The notes beneath the pieces were generated by a model. That model was not told the origin of the DNA. It did no database searches and was given only the letters and a program-made list of their open reading frames with translations. The position numbers and the translations under genes were made by a program. Source: Porphyrobacter sp. AAP60 (GTDB lineage Bacteria; Pseudomonadota; Alphaproteobacteria; Sphingomonadales; Sphingomonadaceae). From it: a DNA stretch of 64,000 nucleotides. Location of the stretch: contig NZ_LJHV01000002.1 in the NCBI RefSeq assembly GCF_001296025.1, forward strand, positions 708,288 to 772,287, read 5' to 3'. This document shows positions 27,489 to 40,162 of this stretch, in pieces (position 1 is the first letter of the stretch; every line of letters begins with the position of its first letter).

Positions 27489-28214
27489 ATGGGACACATA
27501 CTTGTAACCGGATCAAGTCGCGGAATTGGCAAGGCAGCACTGGCAAAACTGGCCGAGCGCGGGGTGCCGGTGATCGGCCATGCCTCGCGCAGCCACACCG
27601 CAGCAGACGGCGCGCCGCCGATCATCGCCGCCGATTTCGGCGATCCCCAGGCTGCGCAAGGCCTGTGGGAAGCCGCGCTGGAACTTTCGGGCGGGCAGAT
27701 TGACGCCGTGGTCAACAACGCCGGAAGGTTCGAGGCCAACCGGCTTGATCGTTCGGACATCGAATGGCTGGATGCGTGGGAGGATACCTTGCGCGTCAAC
27801 CTCACTTCGGCAGCGCAGCTTTCGCGTTTTGCCGTCAACCACTGGCACGCGCGCGGGGTAGGCGGCAGGCTGATCCACGTCGCCAGCCGCGCCGCCTATC
27901 GCGGTGACAGCCCGGCGCACTGGCACTATGCCGCCGCCAAAAGCGGGATGATCGCCATGCACAAGACCATCGCCCGCGCCTATGCCAAGGATGGCATCCT
28001 GAGCTTTGCCGTCACCCCCGGCTTTACCGATACCAGCATGGCGGGCGATTACCTCGCCAGCCGCGGCGGGCCGGGCTTGCTGGCCGACATCCCGCTCGGC
28101 CGCGTTGCCGCGCCCGACGAAATCGCCGCCATCATCGCCTTCTGCGCGCTGGACGCCCCGCCAAGCATGACCGGCGCGGTGATCGACGCCAACGGAGCAA
28201 GCTTTGTCCGCTAA
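27489..28214 (+). CDS. SDR-family oxidoreductase
   Basis: A 241-residue SDR: ILVTGSSRGIGKAALAKL, VVNNAGRF, the Ser of VASRAAYRG with HYAAAKSGM (Tyr/Lys), and a C-terminal TGAVIDANGASFVR. ATG 27489 begins directly at the Rossmann strand. Divergent from sdhC. Its last 11 bases overlap the start of the metallo-beta-lactamase gene, so it leads a three-gene unit with that gene and prmA. Substrate not inferable. Confidence 0.87.
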   Translation: MGHILVTGSSRGIGKAALAKLAERGVPVIGHASRSHTAADGAPPIIAADFGDPQAAQGLWEAALELSGGQIDAVVNNAGRFEANRLDRSDIEWLDAWEDTLRVNLTSAAQLSRFAVNHWHARGVGGRLIHVASRAAYRGDSPAHWHYAAAKSGMIAMHKTIARAYAKDGILSFAVTPGFTDTSMAGDYLASRGGPGLLADIPLGRVAAPDEIAAIIAFCALDAPPSMTGAVIDANGASFVR

Positions 28215-29109
28215 ACTTCCCGCCGCCTTGCTCGCAGCCTTGGGCCTTGCTGCCTGCGCCCATGCCGAAGCCCCCGCCCCGCTGGTGCCCGAAGCCAACC
28301 GCGCCGCATGGGTCGCTGCCTGCACGGACTGGGACGATTGGGACAAGCCCGCCCCGCCCTACCGCATCTACGGCAACACCTACCATGTCGGCACCTGCGG
28401 GATCGCCGCTATCCTGATCGTGGGCGATGAAGGCGCGGTACTGATCGACAGCGGCACTGCACCCGGATCAGACGTTATTGCTGCCAATATCGCCGCGCTC
28501 GGCTTTGCCATGGCGGACGTAAAGGCGCTGTTCGGCAGTCACGAGCATTTCGATCACGTCGGCGGCATGGCCCGGTTGCAGCAGGCGAGCGGCGCGCCGC
28601 TGTGGGTCGGCGCGGATGCTGTTCCGGTGATGCGCACCGGCAAGGATGATCCGCGCGATCCGCAGGCAGGAATGCACGATCCGATGGAGCCCGTCACCGG
28701 CACTGTCCGCGCCGCTGCCGATGGCGAGGTCATCACCGCAGGCGGCACCGCTATCACCGCCATCGCCACCCCCGGTCATACGCTGGGCGCGATGAGCTGG
28801 CAGTGGCAGAGCTGCGACGAGGGTGCATGTATCACCATCGTCTATGCCGACAGCCTCTCGCCGGTCAGCGCCGATGTTTATCGCTTCACCGACCATCCGG
28901 AATATGTCGCGATGTTCCGCCGCGGGATCGCCCGGCTCGATCCGATTGCCTGCGACCTGCTGCTGACCCCCCACCCTTCGGCAAGTGCGATGCGCGCGCG
29001 GCTGGCTGGCGATGCCCCGTGGATCGATCCCGGCGCGTGTCAGGCCTATGCCGCGATGGCGACCATGCGGCTGGACAACCGCCTCGCCAAGGAAGCCACC
29101 GCGCAATGA
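28204..29109 (+). CDS. Subclass B3 metallo-beta-lactamase
   Basis: A 301-residue exported zinc hydrolase. The N-terminal signal ends in LGLAACAHA, a possible lipobox, so it may be lipid-anchored. The first zinc site is HEHFDH at 113-118 (H-x-H-x-D-H), with His192 in TPGHTLGAMSW and His257 in PHPSAS, the arrangement of subclass B3. The start is TTG 28204: it has GGAG six bases before it and no in-frame ATG precedes the signal peptide. It sits between an SDR and prmA with overlaps on both sides, which suggests a resident chromosomal gene rather than a mobile one. Confidence 0.87.
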   Translation: MSAKLPAALLAALGLAACAHAEAPAPLVPEANRAAWVAACTDWDDWDKPAPPYRIYGNTYHVGTCGIAAILIVGDEGAVLIDSGTAPGSDVIAANIAALGFAMADVKALFGSHEHFDHVGGMARLQQASGAPLWVGADAVPVMRTGKDDPRDPQAGMHDPMEPVTGTVRAAADGEVITAGGTAITAIATPGHTLGAMSWQWQSCDEGACITIVYADSLSPVSADVYRFTDHPEYVAMFRRGIARLDPIACDLLLTPHPSASAMRARLAGDAPWIDPGACQAYAAMATMRLDNRLAKEATAQ

Positions 29110-30017
29110 CAACCTGGAAGCTCAGCCTCCACGCCCCCAAACCGGTCGTGCAAGCCGCCCTACTGGCGCATGACGACATCGACGATTGGGACGCCGATCT
29201 GGTGATCGCCGGACGCGAAATCGCAGAAAACCGCCCGGATGACTGGGTGCTGGAAGGCTGGTTCCCGAAAAAGCCCGGCCAAGCCGAGAAGGCCGCGCTG
29301 AAGGGCCTGTTCGAAGGAACCGCGCCTAAAATCACCATCGAGGAACTGCCGCCGCAGGACTGGGTGACGCTGAGCCAGCACAATGTCGCACCGATCCGCG
29401 CCGGGCGCTTCCACATCCACACGCCCGATTATCCCGCAGACGCGGATGCGATAGACTTCATCATTCCCGCCAGTCAGGCCTTCGGCACCGGCCAGCACCG
29501 CACCACTGCCGGTTGTCTGGAAATGCTGACCGACATGAAGGCGAGCGGCATGACGGCGCGCAACATCGCCGATATCGGCACCGGCACCGGCCTGCTGGGC
29601 TTCGCCGCGCTGGCCCTGTGGCCGCGCGCCAAGGTGACGCTGACAGATATCGATCCGGTGTGCGTGCCGGTGGTCGAAGAAAACGCCGCCCTCAACGCCA
29701 TACCGCTCGGCCCGCGTGCGGGCGAGGCGGTGATGGTGGTGGCCGACGGGATGGACGATCCGCTGATCACGGTGCGCGGGCCGTATGACGTGCTGATCGC
29801 CAACATCCTTGCCGGGCCACTGGTGGAACTCGCACCAGATTTCGCCCGTGCGGTAACGCCCGGCGGAAGCCTGCTGCTGGCCGGATTGCTGGCAGGCGAT
29901 CAGGAAGCGGCGGTAAAGCGCGCCATGATGCTGGCCGGTTTCCGCATGGCAAAGCGGTTGCAACGCGGCGACTGGGCGATCCTGTGGCTGCGGAGGCGCC
30001 GGCTGCGCGGGAACTGA
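29106..30017 (+). CDS. prmA: Ribosomal protein L11 methyltransferase
   Basis: A 303-residue SAM-dependent enzyme that trimethylates ribosomal protein L11. The C-terminal catalytic domain has AFGTGQHRTTAGCL, IADIGTGTGLLGFAAL and LIANILAGPL (the NxxxxPL-type motif). The N-terminal substrate domain is the usual alpha/beta module. Its ATG overlaps the beta-lactamase TGA (ATGA). Length is normal. Confidence 0.94.
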   Translation: MTTWKLSLHAPKPVVQAALLAHDDIDDWDADLVIAGREIAENRPDDWVLEGWFPKKPGQAEKAALKGLFEGTAPKITIEELPPQDWVTLSQHNVAPIRAGRFHIHTPDYPADADAIDFIIPASQAFGTGQHRTTAGCLEMLTDMKASGMTARNIADIGTGTGLLGFAALALWPRAKVTLTDIDPVCVPVVEENAALNAIPLGPRAGEAVMVVADGMDDPLITVRGPYDVLIANILAGPLVELAPDFARAVTPGGSLLLAGLLAGDQEAAVKRAMMLAGFRMAKRLQRGDWAILWLRRRRLRGN

Positions 30018-30093
30018 TTGGCTGCAAAAAGGAACATCGGGCGGCTCATTCGCTTGGACTGGGTAACTGAAACACAAGCCCAGGAGACCCATC

Positions 30094-30765
30094 ATGGCCC
30101 GCACACTTCTCATCACCGGCGCATCGTCCGGAATCGGCGCCGCCACCGCCCGCCTCGCCGCCGAAAAGGGCTGGAACGTCGCGTTGCTCGCGCGCTCGGC
30201 CGACAAGCTTGATGATCTCGCCGGTCAGATCGGTGACGCCGCGCTCGCGCTTCCTTGCGATGTGACCGACCGGGACGATCTCGCCACTGCCATTGCCAAG
30301 GTGGCGGAGCGTTTCGGCGGGATCGATGCCGTCTTTGCCAATGCCGGAAAGGGCGTGTCCAACCCCGGGATCGAAAAAGGCGATCCCAAGGAATGGCACG
30401 ACATGATCCACCTTAACATCCTCGCCGTGCTTTACACCGCCCATGCGGCGATGCCGCACCTGCGCAAGACCAAGGGCCATTTCGTCGTCACCGGCTCCAA
30501 AGCCGGACGTGATCACATGAAGGGATCAGTCTATTCGGCAACCAAGTGGTTCATCCACGGGCTGTCTGACAACATCGCCGAAGAAATGCGGGAATGGGGC
30601 GGCCGCGCAACGGTGATCGCGCCGGGCATGGTCAACACCGGATTCTTCGACGAGGAAAAGCCGACCAAGCTTCAGCCCGATGATGTCGCAGCAGCCGTGA
30701 TCTTCGCACTGGAACAGCCCGAAACATCGGCGGTGCGCGAAATCTACCTGATGCCCAACGATTAA
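30094..30765 (+). CDS. SDR-family oxidoreductase
   Basis: A 223-residue SDR with LLITGASSGIGAATARLA, FANAGKG in place of NNAG, the Ser of VTGSKAG and YSATKWF, which keeps Tyr-x-x-x-Lys. AGGAGACCC precedes the ATG. The C-terminus is short, as in the YdfG/serine-3-dehydrogenase branch. A 76-base gap separates it from prmA, so it may have its own promoter. It overlaps the convergent cinA-like gene by four bases. Confidence 0.87.
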   Translation: MARTLLITGASSGIGAATARLAAEKGWNVALLARSADKLDDLAGQIGDAALALPCDVTDRDDLATAIAKVAERFGGIDAVFANAGKGVSNPGIEKGDPKEWHDMIHLNILAVLYTAHAAMPHLRKTKGHFVVTGSKAGRDHMKGSVYSATKWFIHGLSDNIAEEMREWGGRATVIAPGMVNTGFFDEEKPTKLQPDDVAAAVIFALEQPETSAVREIYLMPND

Positions 30766-31258
30766 GGCTGCAACAGAGCGTCTTCCAGCAGCGCAAGCGC
30801 GTTGCGGGTGAAGGCGCCCATGTTGGCGATCCGGTCGTCGCTGGCAGTGTCGAGGACGCGGGTATGCTCGCTCCCCGGCCCTGCCAGTGCGGCCACGCTG
30901 CGCCCGGCTGGCGCGCCGCTGGGGTGTGCTGATCCGCCAACAGAGCCACTTTCCGCCAGCCCCCAGTCGGCGCCGAAATTGTCGCGGATGGCGCGGGCCT
31001 GCAGCAGCGCATAATCCGCGCTCGCCCCTCGCATTCCCTTGTAGGTCTCACGCGGCAGGGCGAACAGCACGTCGCGCGCGCGGAAGGAATAGACCACCCC
31101 GCCGCCCACGAAAAAATCGAGCGCACCCGGCACCGTGAGCAGCGAAGCCGCAATCAGGCCTCCCGTGGCGCCGTCTGCCACCGCCACTTTCTCGCTCCGC
31201 GCCCGCAGCAGGGCCGCGATCCGCATCGCCTGCGGATGGAGCTCGCGCAGCAAATCCA

Positions 31259-31259
<1 letters not shown>
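30762..31259 (-). CDS. CinA C-terminal-domain protein (nicotinamide-nucleotide amidase-like)
   Basis: A 165-residue stand-alone CinA C-terminal domain, the family that deamidates nicotinamide mononucleotide in NAD recycling (PncC). The N-terminal Ser-rich substrate motif of the family (usually A-E-S-C-T-G-G) reads VADGATGGLIAASLL here, so the expected E-S-C is replaced by D-G-A. The later GLAESGSVGGSAHPSGAPAG keeps the conserved Gly-rich region. The altered motif makes enzymatic activity uncertain. Its ATG overlaps the ligA stop. Confidence 0.72.
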
Positions 31260-34381
<3,122 letters not shown>

Positions 34382-34382
<1 letters not shown>

Positions 34383-36049
34383 CACACGCCCTCCAGCAAG
34401 CGATCCGCCTGCGCCCGCGCCTCTGGCGTAACTTCCGCGCCCGACAGCATTCGCGCGATTTCCTCTTGCCGTCCGGCCTGATCGAGCAGCACCACGCTGG
34501 TCCGCGTCACCGTGCCGCTGGATGCCTTGGCTATAAAGTAGTGCTGCCCCCCGCGGGCGGCGACCTGCGGCGAGTGCGTGACCGCCAGCAATTGCCCTTC
34601 GCGTGCCGCAAGCCGCGCCAGCCGTTCACCAATGGCCGAGGCGACCGCCCCGCCCACGCCGCGATCAATCTCGTCGAAGATGATCGTCGCCGCCCCGCCC
34701 TGTTCCGCCAGCGCGACCTTGAGCGCGAGGATGAAGCGCGACAGTTCGCCGCCCGATGCGATCTTGTTCAGCGGCGCAAAGTCCGCGCCGGGGTTGGTCG
34801 AGATCAGGAACTCCGCCGCATCCATGCCGCTCGCGCCCCAGCGGTCTTCGGGCAGGCGCGTCACCGCAGTGCGGAACTTCGCGGCATCAAGCTTCAGCGG
34901 CGCAAGCTCTGCCGCCACTGCTGTATCCAGCCGCTGCGCGCCCGCGACACGCGCCGCATGCGCTGCCTCGGCCGCAGTAACATAGGCGCTGCGCGCTTCC
35001 TTCGCGGCAGCCTCCAAAGCATCAAGCTGCGCCTCCCCGCCCTCGATCGCGTCCAACCGGCTGCGCATGGTGCGCATCAGTTCGGGCAGGTCATCAACCT
35101 CGCAGCGGTGCTTGCGCGCCGCAGCCCGCAGTTCGAACAGACGGGTTTCGGCATTCTCCAGCGCATGGGGATCGTGCAGCAGCGCCCCGGCTGCTTCGCG
35201 GAGCTTGTCTTCGGCCTCGCCCGCCTCGATCACGGCGCGATCCAGCGCGGCAAGCGCTTCGGCCAGCAGCGGGTGTTCGGGCGCGATCCGGTCAAGCTTA
35301 CGCGCCGCGACCCGCAGCGAAGCGAGCGGCGAATCCGATCCGTCCCACACATGCCGCAGCGTTTCGAGATCGCCTGCCAGCCGCTCGCTCTTCTGCATGT
35401 CCGCCCGCGCCCCGGCGAGCCGCGCTTCCTCGCCCGCGACAGGTTCAAGCGCGGCGAGTTCGGCCAGATGCGCGATCAGCAGATCCTGATCGGCCTTGGC
35501 CTGTTCCACCGCGCCGCGTGCCTCGGACAATTGCGCCTCGGCCCTCGCCCACGCGCTATAGGCGCGCTCCAGCCCCGCACTGTCGGTGCCGGAATACCGA
35601 TCCAGCAGCAGCCGATGCCCGCGCGGGTTCACCAGCCCGCGATCATCGTGCTGGCCGTGCAATTCCACCAGCGCAGGTGCCAATTCGCGCAGCAGGGCGA
35701 CGCTGGCGGGTTGATCGTTGATGAAGGCCTTCGACCCGCCATCGGCCTTGACCTGCCGACGGATCAACAAAGGCTCGCCCGGTTCGATAGCAATGTCGGC
35801 ATCATCCAGCGCGGCCGCGATGGCGGCGGGCAGCGCCGCGAATTCAAAGCTGGCAGTAACGCTCGCCTTATCCTCGCCGCTGCGCACCAGCCCGCTTTCG
35901 GCGCGATCACCCAGAATCAGCCCCAGCGCATCAAGCAGGATCGATTTTCCCGCCCCCGTCTCCCCCGTCAGCACACCGAGCCCGCGCGCGAAATCGAGAT
36001 CGAGCGCTTCGATAAGGACGATGTTGCGGATGGAAAGGCGGGTCAGCAT
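34382..36049 (-). CDS. recN: DNA repair protein RecN
   Basis: A 555-residue SMC-like ATPase of double-strand-break repair. Walker A is LTGETGAGKSILLDAL; a long coiled-coil region (about 150-350) follows; the C-terminal half has ASGGELSRFILALKVAL and IIFDEIDRGVGG, the signature and Walker B. Length and architecture are normal. I see no obvious LexA box in the 188-base region upstream. Confidence 0.94.
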
Positions 36050-36182
36050 GGGCGGAAGAACAGATAGCGCACACCCACGCCCGCGTCACCTGCGGATGAT
36101 CGGCAAATCCCCAAACCCGATATCCGAAAACTCCAAAATCGGCGGCCAACCAGCCGCAAGGGCGACCGCCCTCCCGCAGCAG

Positions 36183-36233
36183 GTGCAGCTTTTCTGCACG
36201 CATGGCGAGGATGTGCGCCCGGAGGGGCGCACA
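36183..36233 (-). terminator. Two adjacent hairpins downstream of bamD
   Basis: TGTGCGCCC (36212) pairs with GGGCGCACA (ending 36233) around GGAG, five bases past the bamD stop. A second hairpin GTGCAG-CTTTT-CTGCAC follows at 36183-36199. No long T-run, so termination efficiency is uncertain. Confidence 0.55.
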
Positions 36234-36237
36234 CACA

Positions 36238-37032
36238 TCAAGACACCGTCACGCCTTCTGCGTGCTTGTCCACCAGTTTGAAGGCGCGCTCGTACCAGTC
36301 GGTGCCGGGGTAATTCGCGCCCAGCACTGCGGCATATTTCACCGCTTCCTGCGGCAGACCCAGCGCAAGGCTGCTTTCGGTCAGGCGGTACAGGGCTTCG
36401 GGCGTGTGGCTGGTGGTATCGAACTTTTCCACGACATTACGGAACCGCAGGTCAGCGGCAAGCCACAGGCCCATGCGCTGATAATGCCGCCCGATCTCCA
36501 TTTCCTTGCCCGCAAGGTGATCGGCCACCAGATCCAGCTTCAGCCGCGCATCGGCGGCATATTCGGTCTGGGGGAAACGCCGGTTGACCTCACGCAGCGC
36601 GGTCTGCGCCTGTTCGGTGATCTTCTGGTCGCGGTTCACATCGCTGATCTGCTCGTAATAGGAGAGCGCGATCAGGTAATAGGCGTAAGGCGCATCCTTG
36701 TTGCCCGGGTGGATCGACAGGAAGCGCTGCGCATTGCCCACCGCCTTGTTGTAATCGCGGGCGATGTAATAGCTGAAAGCGCTCATCAACTGTGCGCGCC
36801 GGGCCCAGGGCGAATAGGGGTGCTGGCGCTCCACCTCGTCAAACAGCGCGGCTGCCTGAAGCGTATTGCCCCGGTCAAGCCGCCGCTGCGCTTCGGCATA
36901 GAGCGATTCGACATCGCGCGCGACATAGGCAACGTCCTTGCCTGCCGTGCTGCCACCACAGGCGGACAAGGTGGCAAGAGTGGCGGCGGCGATCGCGGCG
37001 CGAGCAAGGCGCGTGGTGAGTTTGGTCGGCAT
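36238..37032 (-). CDS. bamD: Outer membrane protein assembly factor BamD
   Basis: A 264-residue outer-membrane lipoprotein of the BAM complex, which folds beta-barrels with BamA. The signal peptide ends LATLSACGG (lipobox). Five TPR-like units follow, including SLYAEAQRRLDRGNTLQAA, FDEVERQHPYSPWARRAQL and RFLSIHPGNKDAPYAYYLIALS, all typical of BamD/YfiO. MPTKLTTR at 37032 is the start; an earlier ATG at 37101 would push the signal peptide inward. It forms the left border of the accessory block. Confidence 0.94.
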   Translation of the reverse strand: MPTKLTTRLARAAIAAATLATLSACGGSTAGKDVAYVARDVESLYAEAQRRLDRGNTLQAAALFDEVERQHPYSPWARRAQLMSAFSYYIARDYNKAVGNAQRFLSIHPGNKDAPYAYYLIALSYYEQISDVNRDQKITEQAQTALREVNRRFPQTEYAADARLKLDLVADHLAGKEMEIGRHYQRMGLWLAADLRFRNVVEKFDTTSHTPEALYRLTESSLALGLPQEAVKYAAVLGANYPGTDWYERAFKLVDKHAEGVTVS

Positions 37033-37198
37033 GGGCGGGTGTATAGCGAGCGGTCCGGTGAATGGGAAGTGAAGGTGTGGGAGGCGCAGGCGCTTTTGCA
37101 CCCCGGCGACAAGCCATCAAACACGAGCAATGAAAGCGGTTGCCTGCATGGCGAGTTGAAGTATTCTTGCACCGCAGGCCCAGTGGGGGGAATGTGAC

Positions 37199-37585
37199 TT
37201 GCTCGTCGTATCCGATCGACATTACCAGGCGACACAATCCAGCGCGATCGAAAGCTGGCTGCGGATAACCGTGCCAGAAGTTGCGCGGCGTTATCCGGAA
37301 TGGACGCAGCAGATCGGGATCGCGGGCGTCGAGGATTTGTGCCGGGAGATTGAGCAATTTTCGGCCCGATACGAATTCGATGACGAGGAATGTTTCTGGA
37401 AAATTCTGGAAAGACGAATTGCTGATCCGGAATTGCTCTCTTCACTGACCGAGTTTCAAATCTTTGCTCTATCCCGCAAGGGCGCGGCAGAAACACTGCG
37501 GCTGCAAAGGTTTTTGGACGACAAGACGCGTGGATCGCCGACCGTGCTGATAAGGCTGGGTTTCGACAGCGAGGAGGATCAATGA
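37199..37585 (+). CDS. Hypothetical protein at head of lipase cassette (128 aa)
   Basis: A 128-residue soluble, mostly helical acidic protein. The pattern SWLRITVPEVARRYP, then GIAGVEDLCREIEQF and YEFDDEECFWKIL resembles small helical proteins encoded beside type VI secretion effectors, but that is a pattern impression, not a family match. Start TTG 37199 is the only start with a ribosome site (GGGGGG about nine bases upstream); the nearby ATG is followed at once by a stop. It overlaps the next gene by ATGA. GC is low (26 of 60 bases in 37381-37440). Confidence 0.65.
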   Translation: MLVVSDRHYQATQSSAIESWLRITVPEVARRYPEWTQQIGIAGVEDLCREIEQFSARYEFDDEECFWKILERRIADPELLSSLTEFQIFALSRKGAAETLRLQRFLDDKTRGSPTVLIRLGFDSEEDQ

Positions 37586-38991
37586 GTTTCGCCGCACCGG
37601 CTGCATCCTGCCCGTCTTGCCAGGCATGGACCAATGCCCCGACCGCATCAGCCAGCCAAAGCAGAACCGAGCCGGTTCAACGCGTCCGGATCGTGCTGTT
37701 CTATGACGGCACATTCAATAACAAGTTCAACACGGCTGCCCGCCAACGTGGCGGGTCCGCGCGCGCCGGACAGGCAAGCTATGCCAACGATGTCTCCAAT
37801 GTCGCGCGGATGTCGGAGAAGCTCGTGCCCGCGGGCGGTTACCGCGGCAAGGCCTATGATGTGGTCATCCCGATCTACATCGAAGGAATCGGGACGACCA
37901 CCGGGGGCGATGATTCGGTCAAGACCGGCGGAGCATTTGGCACTGGCGGCACCGGCGTTCTCGAAAAGGTTGAAAGCGGTTTCTCAAAAGCGCTCGAACG
38001 CCTGATGAAGCGCCCGGCATCGATCCCGTTCGAATTCATCCACTTCGATACTTTCGGCTTCAGCCGCGGCGCTGCGGCGGCGCGCAATGCGGTGCACCGG
38101 ATCCTGAACGGCCGATCCAAACCCATGGGCCGCACAATCGTTAACCTGCCTGGCGCGCGAAAGAAGCTGACCGATGCGGGCCGCAAGGTATCCGACCTTA
38201 AGATCCGCTTTGTTGGCCTCTATGATACGGTTGCTTCCTATGGGTGGGATCATGACAACGATACCAGGGAGCTCCGGCTCGACAGTATTTCAGCCGCCGA
38301 CCAGGTCGTGCATCTCGCCGCAGCAGACGAACACCGCTACAACTTCCGGCTGACAAACACGTCATCGAACAGAGGCGGGAACAGTTTCGAACTGTTCCTG
38401 CCCGGTGGGCATTCAGATATTGGTGGGGGCTACAACGACGGCGCCGTTGCGCATTTTGTCGTCTGGAAAGATTCCGTGAACCGGTTTGCGTCGACTGCGG
38501 GTCTGGAGCGGCGCCAGGCAAACGAGTTGGCATGGCTGCGCGGTCAAGGCTGGTTCACAGGCGGGGGCAACCGCCTGACCACAACCGATGTCACCGGTGT
38601 GATCAACCGGGAATTCAGCATCATCGGGCGGCAGTCGACTGCTTTGAACCAGTATTGCTTTATCCCGCTCAACATCATGGGCCGCCGCGCAAGCGAACAA
38701 GATTTGAACTTTTCGAACCTGAATCGCGTGACGGGTAACGAACTGCTCGGGGTGCAAAGCGGACTGCGCCTTTACGAAAATGCCCGTCGCCACGCATCAA
38801 GTCCGTTTGACTGGTTTCACCAAACCAGCAGTCGTTATCTCGCCGATTTGCCGGGTCTTCGTTCTCGGCATCTGCATTTCACATCCTATTTCAAGGATTT
38901 GGGCGATCCGACTTGGGTTGACGATCTCCTCAGCCCCATGAGACCCAACTATGTGAATGGTCGCCGGGAACGGGTGATCCAGAATGGCTAG
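37582..38991 (+). CDS. DUF2235 / Tle1-like phospholipase, likely type VI secretion effector
   Basis: A 469-residue alpha/beta hydrolase. VLFYDGTFNNKFN near residue 40 is the DUF2235 N-terminal signature. The triad fits Tle1 lipases: Ser161 in FGFSRGAAAAR, Asp215 in GLYDTVASYG, His277 in PGGHSDIGGGY. No signal peptide or membrane segment, as expected for a T6SS cargo, which attacks membranes of neighbour cells. It is flanked in one operon by a small unknown protein (ATGA overlap) and by a lipoprotein that overlaps by 8 bases and could be its immunity protein. No T6SS structural genes are in the window. Confidence 0.85.
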   Translation: MSFAAPAASCPSCQAWTNAPTASASQSRTEPVQRVRIVLFYDGTFNNKFNTAARQRGGSARAGQASYANDVSNVARMSEKLVPAGGYRGKAYDVVIPIYIEGIGTTTGGDDSVKTGGAFGTGGTGVLEKVESGFSKALERLMKRPASIPFEFIHFDTFGFSRGAAAARNAVHRILNGRSKPMGRTIVNLPGARKKLTDAGRKVSDLKIRFVGLYDTVASYGWDHDNDTRELRLDSISAADQVVHLAAADEHRYNFRLTNTSSNRGGNSFELFLPGGHSDIGGGYNDGAVAHFVVWKDSVNRFASTAGLERRQANELAWLRGQGWFTGGGNRLTTTDVTGVINREFSIIGRQSTALNQYCFIPLNIMGRRASEQDLNFSNLNRVTGNELLGVQSGLRLYENARRHASSPFDWFHQTSSRYLADLPGLRSRHLHFTSYFKDLGDPTWVDDLLSPMRPNYVNGRRERVIQNG

Positions 38992-40030
38992 AGCTTTGAT
39001 GAATGCCCTGGCTTTTGTCGCCCTTGCCGGCGCGATCGGAAGTTGCCAGCCAAGCACATCGGAGAACACTGTGATCAGCAAATTCGAATGGTACGCCAGC
39101 GAAAGCGCGCCGAAGGATTATCCCGCCTATCTGCTGACGTCGTTTCTCCTTTTGCGTGACGGCAACACGGAGGGGCTTCCCAGTGACAGGGTTGTCAGCA
39201 CCGGTTGGGGGGAGCTGGGCTCGATCCAGCTTATCGGTGACCCGCTCAAGGCTCCGCCGGAAAAGCTCGACATCAGATGGTATGATCTGCTGGCACGCAC
39301 AGGATTTGGCGGCGAAATCGATCTGGACACGCAAAACATCGAAGACCGGATGCGCGCCGGACTGCGGAACGAGGACGGGGGTGAGGCGCACCGGATCGAA
39401 GCGGTCTTGTTCGGCATGGCGCCGGGCGGCAATCTGGCGGTCTGGGTCACTGGCGGACGTGTGACCCATCTGGTGTCGATGCACAGGCTGCCGATGATCG
39501 AAATCCCGATCGCGGACATGTCCAACGACCCCGCCGATACGCACGCGACCTTCGCCAACCGCTATCTCGACCTCCTACTGCCTGAAAAAGCCGCGGGGGC
39601 CAACCGCACCCCTCCGCCGGAGGGCCAATGGCAGGCCTATGCGCAGCGCAGCGATTACCGCCCGCTGGTCACCGGGGAGTTCACGGGCGACCTCCTGTGG
39701 ATGACCTTCCTCAATGGCGAGACCGACTGGTTCGATCTGTCCGGTGAGCGCGACAAGCCGTCTTCGGTAGAGGCCCCGGGGCTTGCACTGCCGGTCAAGG
39801 CCGACTTCACCTGGACTGGCCCGACCGGCCGCAAGTTCGTCGCCCTCGTCGAATTCGATGAAGCTGAAGTGCGCGAAGCCTTTGCCAGGCTTTCAAACGG
39901 CACCGACGCCCGCCCGATGGTCATCGAGTTCGAACCTGTCGAGAGCACCCTCAAGGTCGATGTCTTCCTTCGGGCGGGCAAACAATTCTACAGGTTCGAA
40001 AAACTGAAGTCGGTGATTTCGGCACCCTGA
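38984..40030 (+). CDS. DUF2931-type lipoprotein, candidate immunity protein
   Basis: A 348-residue exported lipoprotein: the signal peptide runs to GAIGSCQPS (lipidated Cys near residue 21). The following FEWYASESAPKDYPAYL has the W-x(n)-APK-x-YP pattern of DUF2931, a lipoprotein family often found next to DUF2235 lipases. A periplasm-facing lipoprotein encoded directly after a membrane-attacking lipase is the expected layout for T6SS immunity. It overlaps the lipase gene (ATGGCTAG). Immunity function is inference. Confidence 0.68.
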   Translation: MARALMNALAFVALAGAIGSCQPSTSENTVISKFEWYASESAPKDYPAYLLTSFLLLRDGNTEGLPSDRVVSTGWGELGSIQLIGDPLKAPPEKLDIRWYDLLARTGFGGEIDLDTQNIEDRMRAGLRNEDGGEAHRIEAVLFGMAPGGNLAVWVTGGRVTHLVSMHRLPMIEIPIADMSNDPADTHATFANRYLDLLLPEKAAGANRTPPPEGQWQAYAQRSDYRPLVTGEFTGDLLWMTFLNGETDWFDLSGERDKPSSVEAPGLALPVKADFTWTGPTGRKFVALVEFDEAEVREAFARLSNGTDARPMVIEFEPVESTLKVDVFLRAGKQFYRFEKLKSVISAP

Positions 40031-40162
40031 GGCTCTTCGCCCAACGCCACCGCTTCCGCATGAACCCGCGCGCCCGATCATCGCGCGCGCCGCCCTCTCC
40101 CGTTTCCTACCCCGCCCGTTTCTGCTCCGGTCTGCGCCCCCTCCGCCAGCGAAGACCCGCCC

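Noticed and set aside
34466..36067. A 533-codon frame opposite recN
   Set aside because: Antisense shadow; recN motifs are complete on the other strand.
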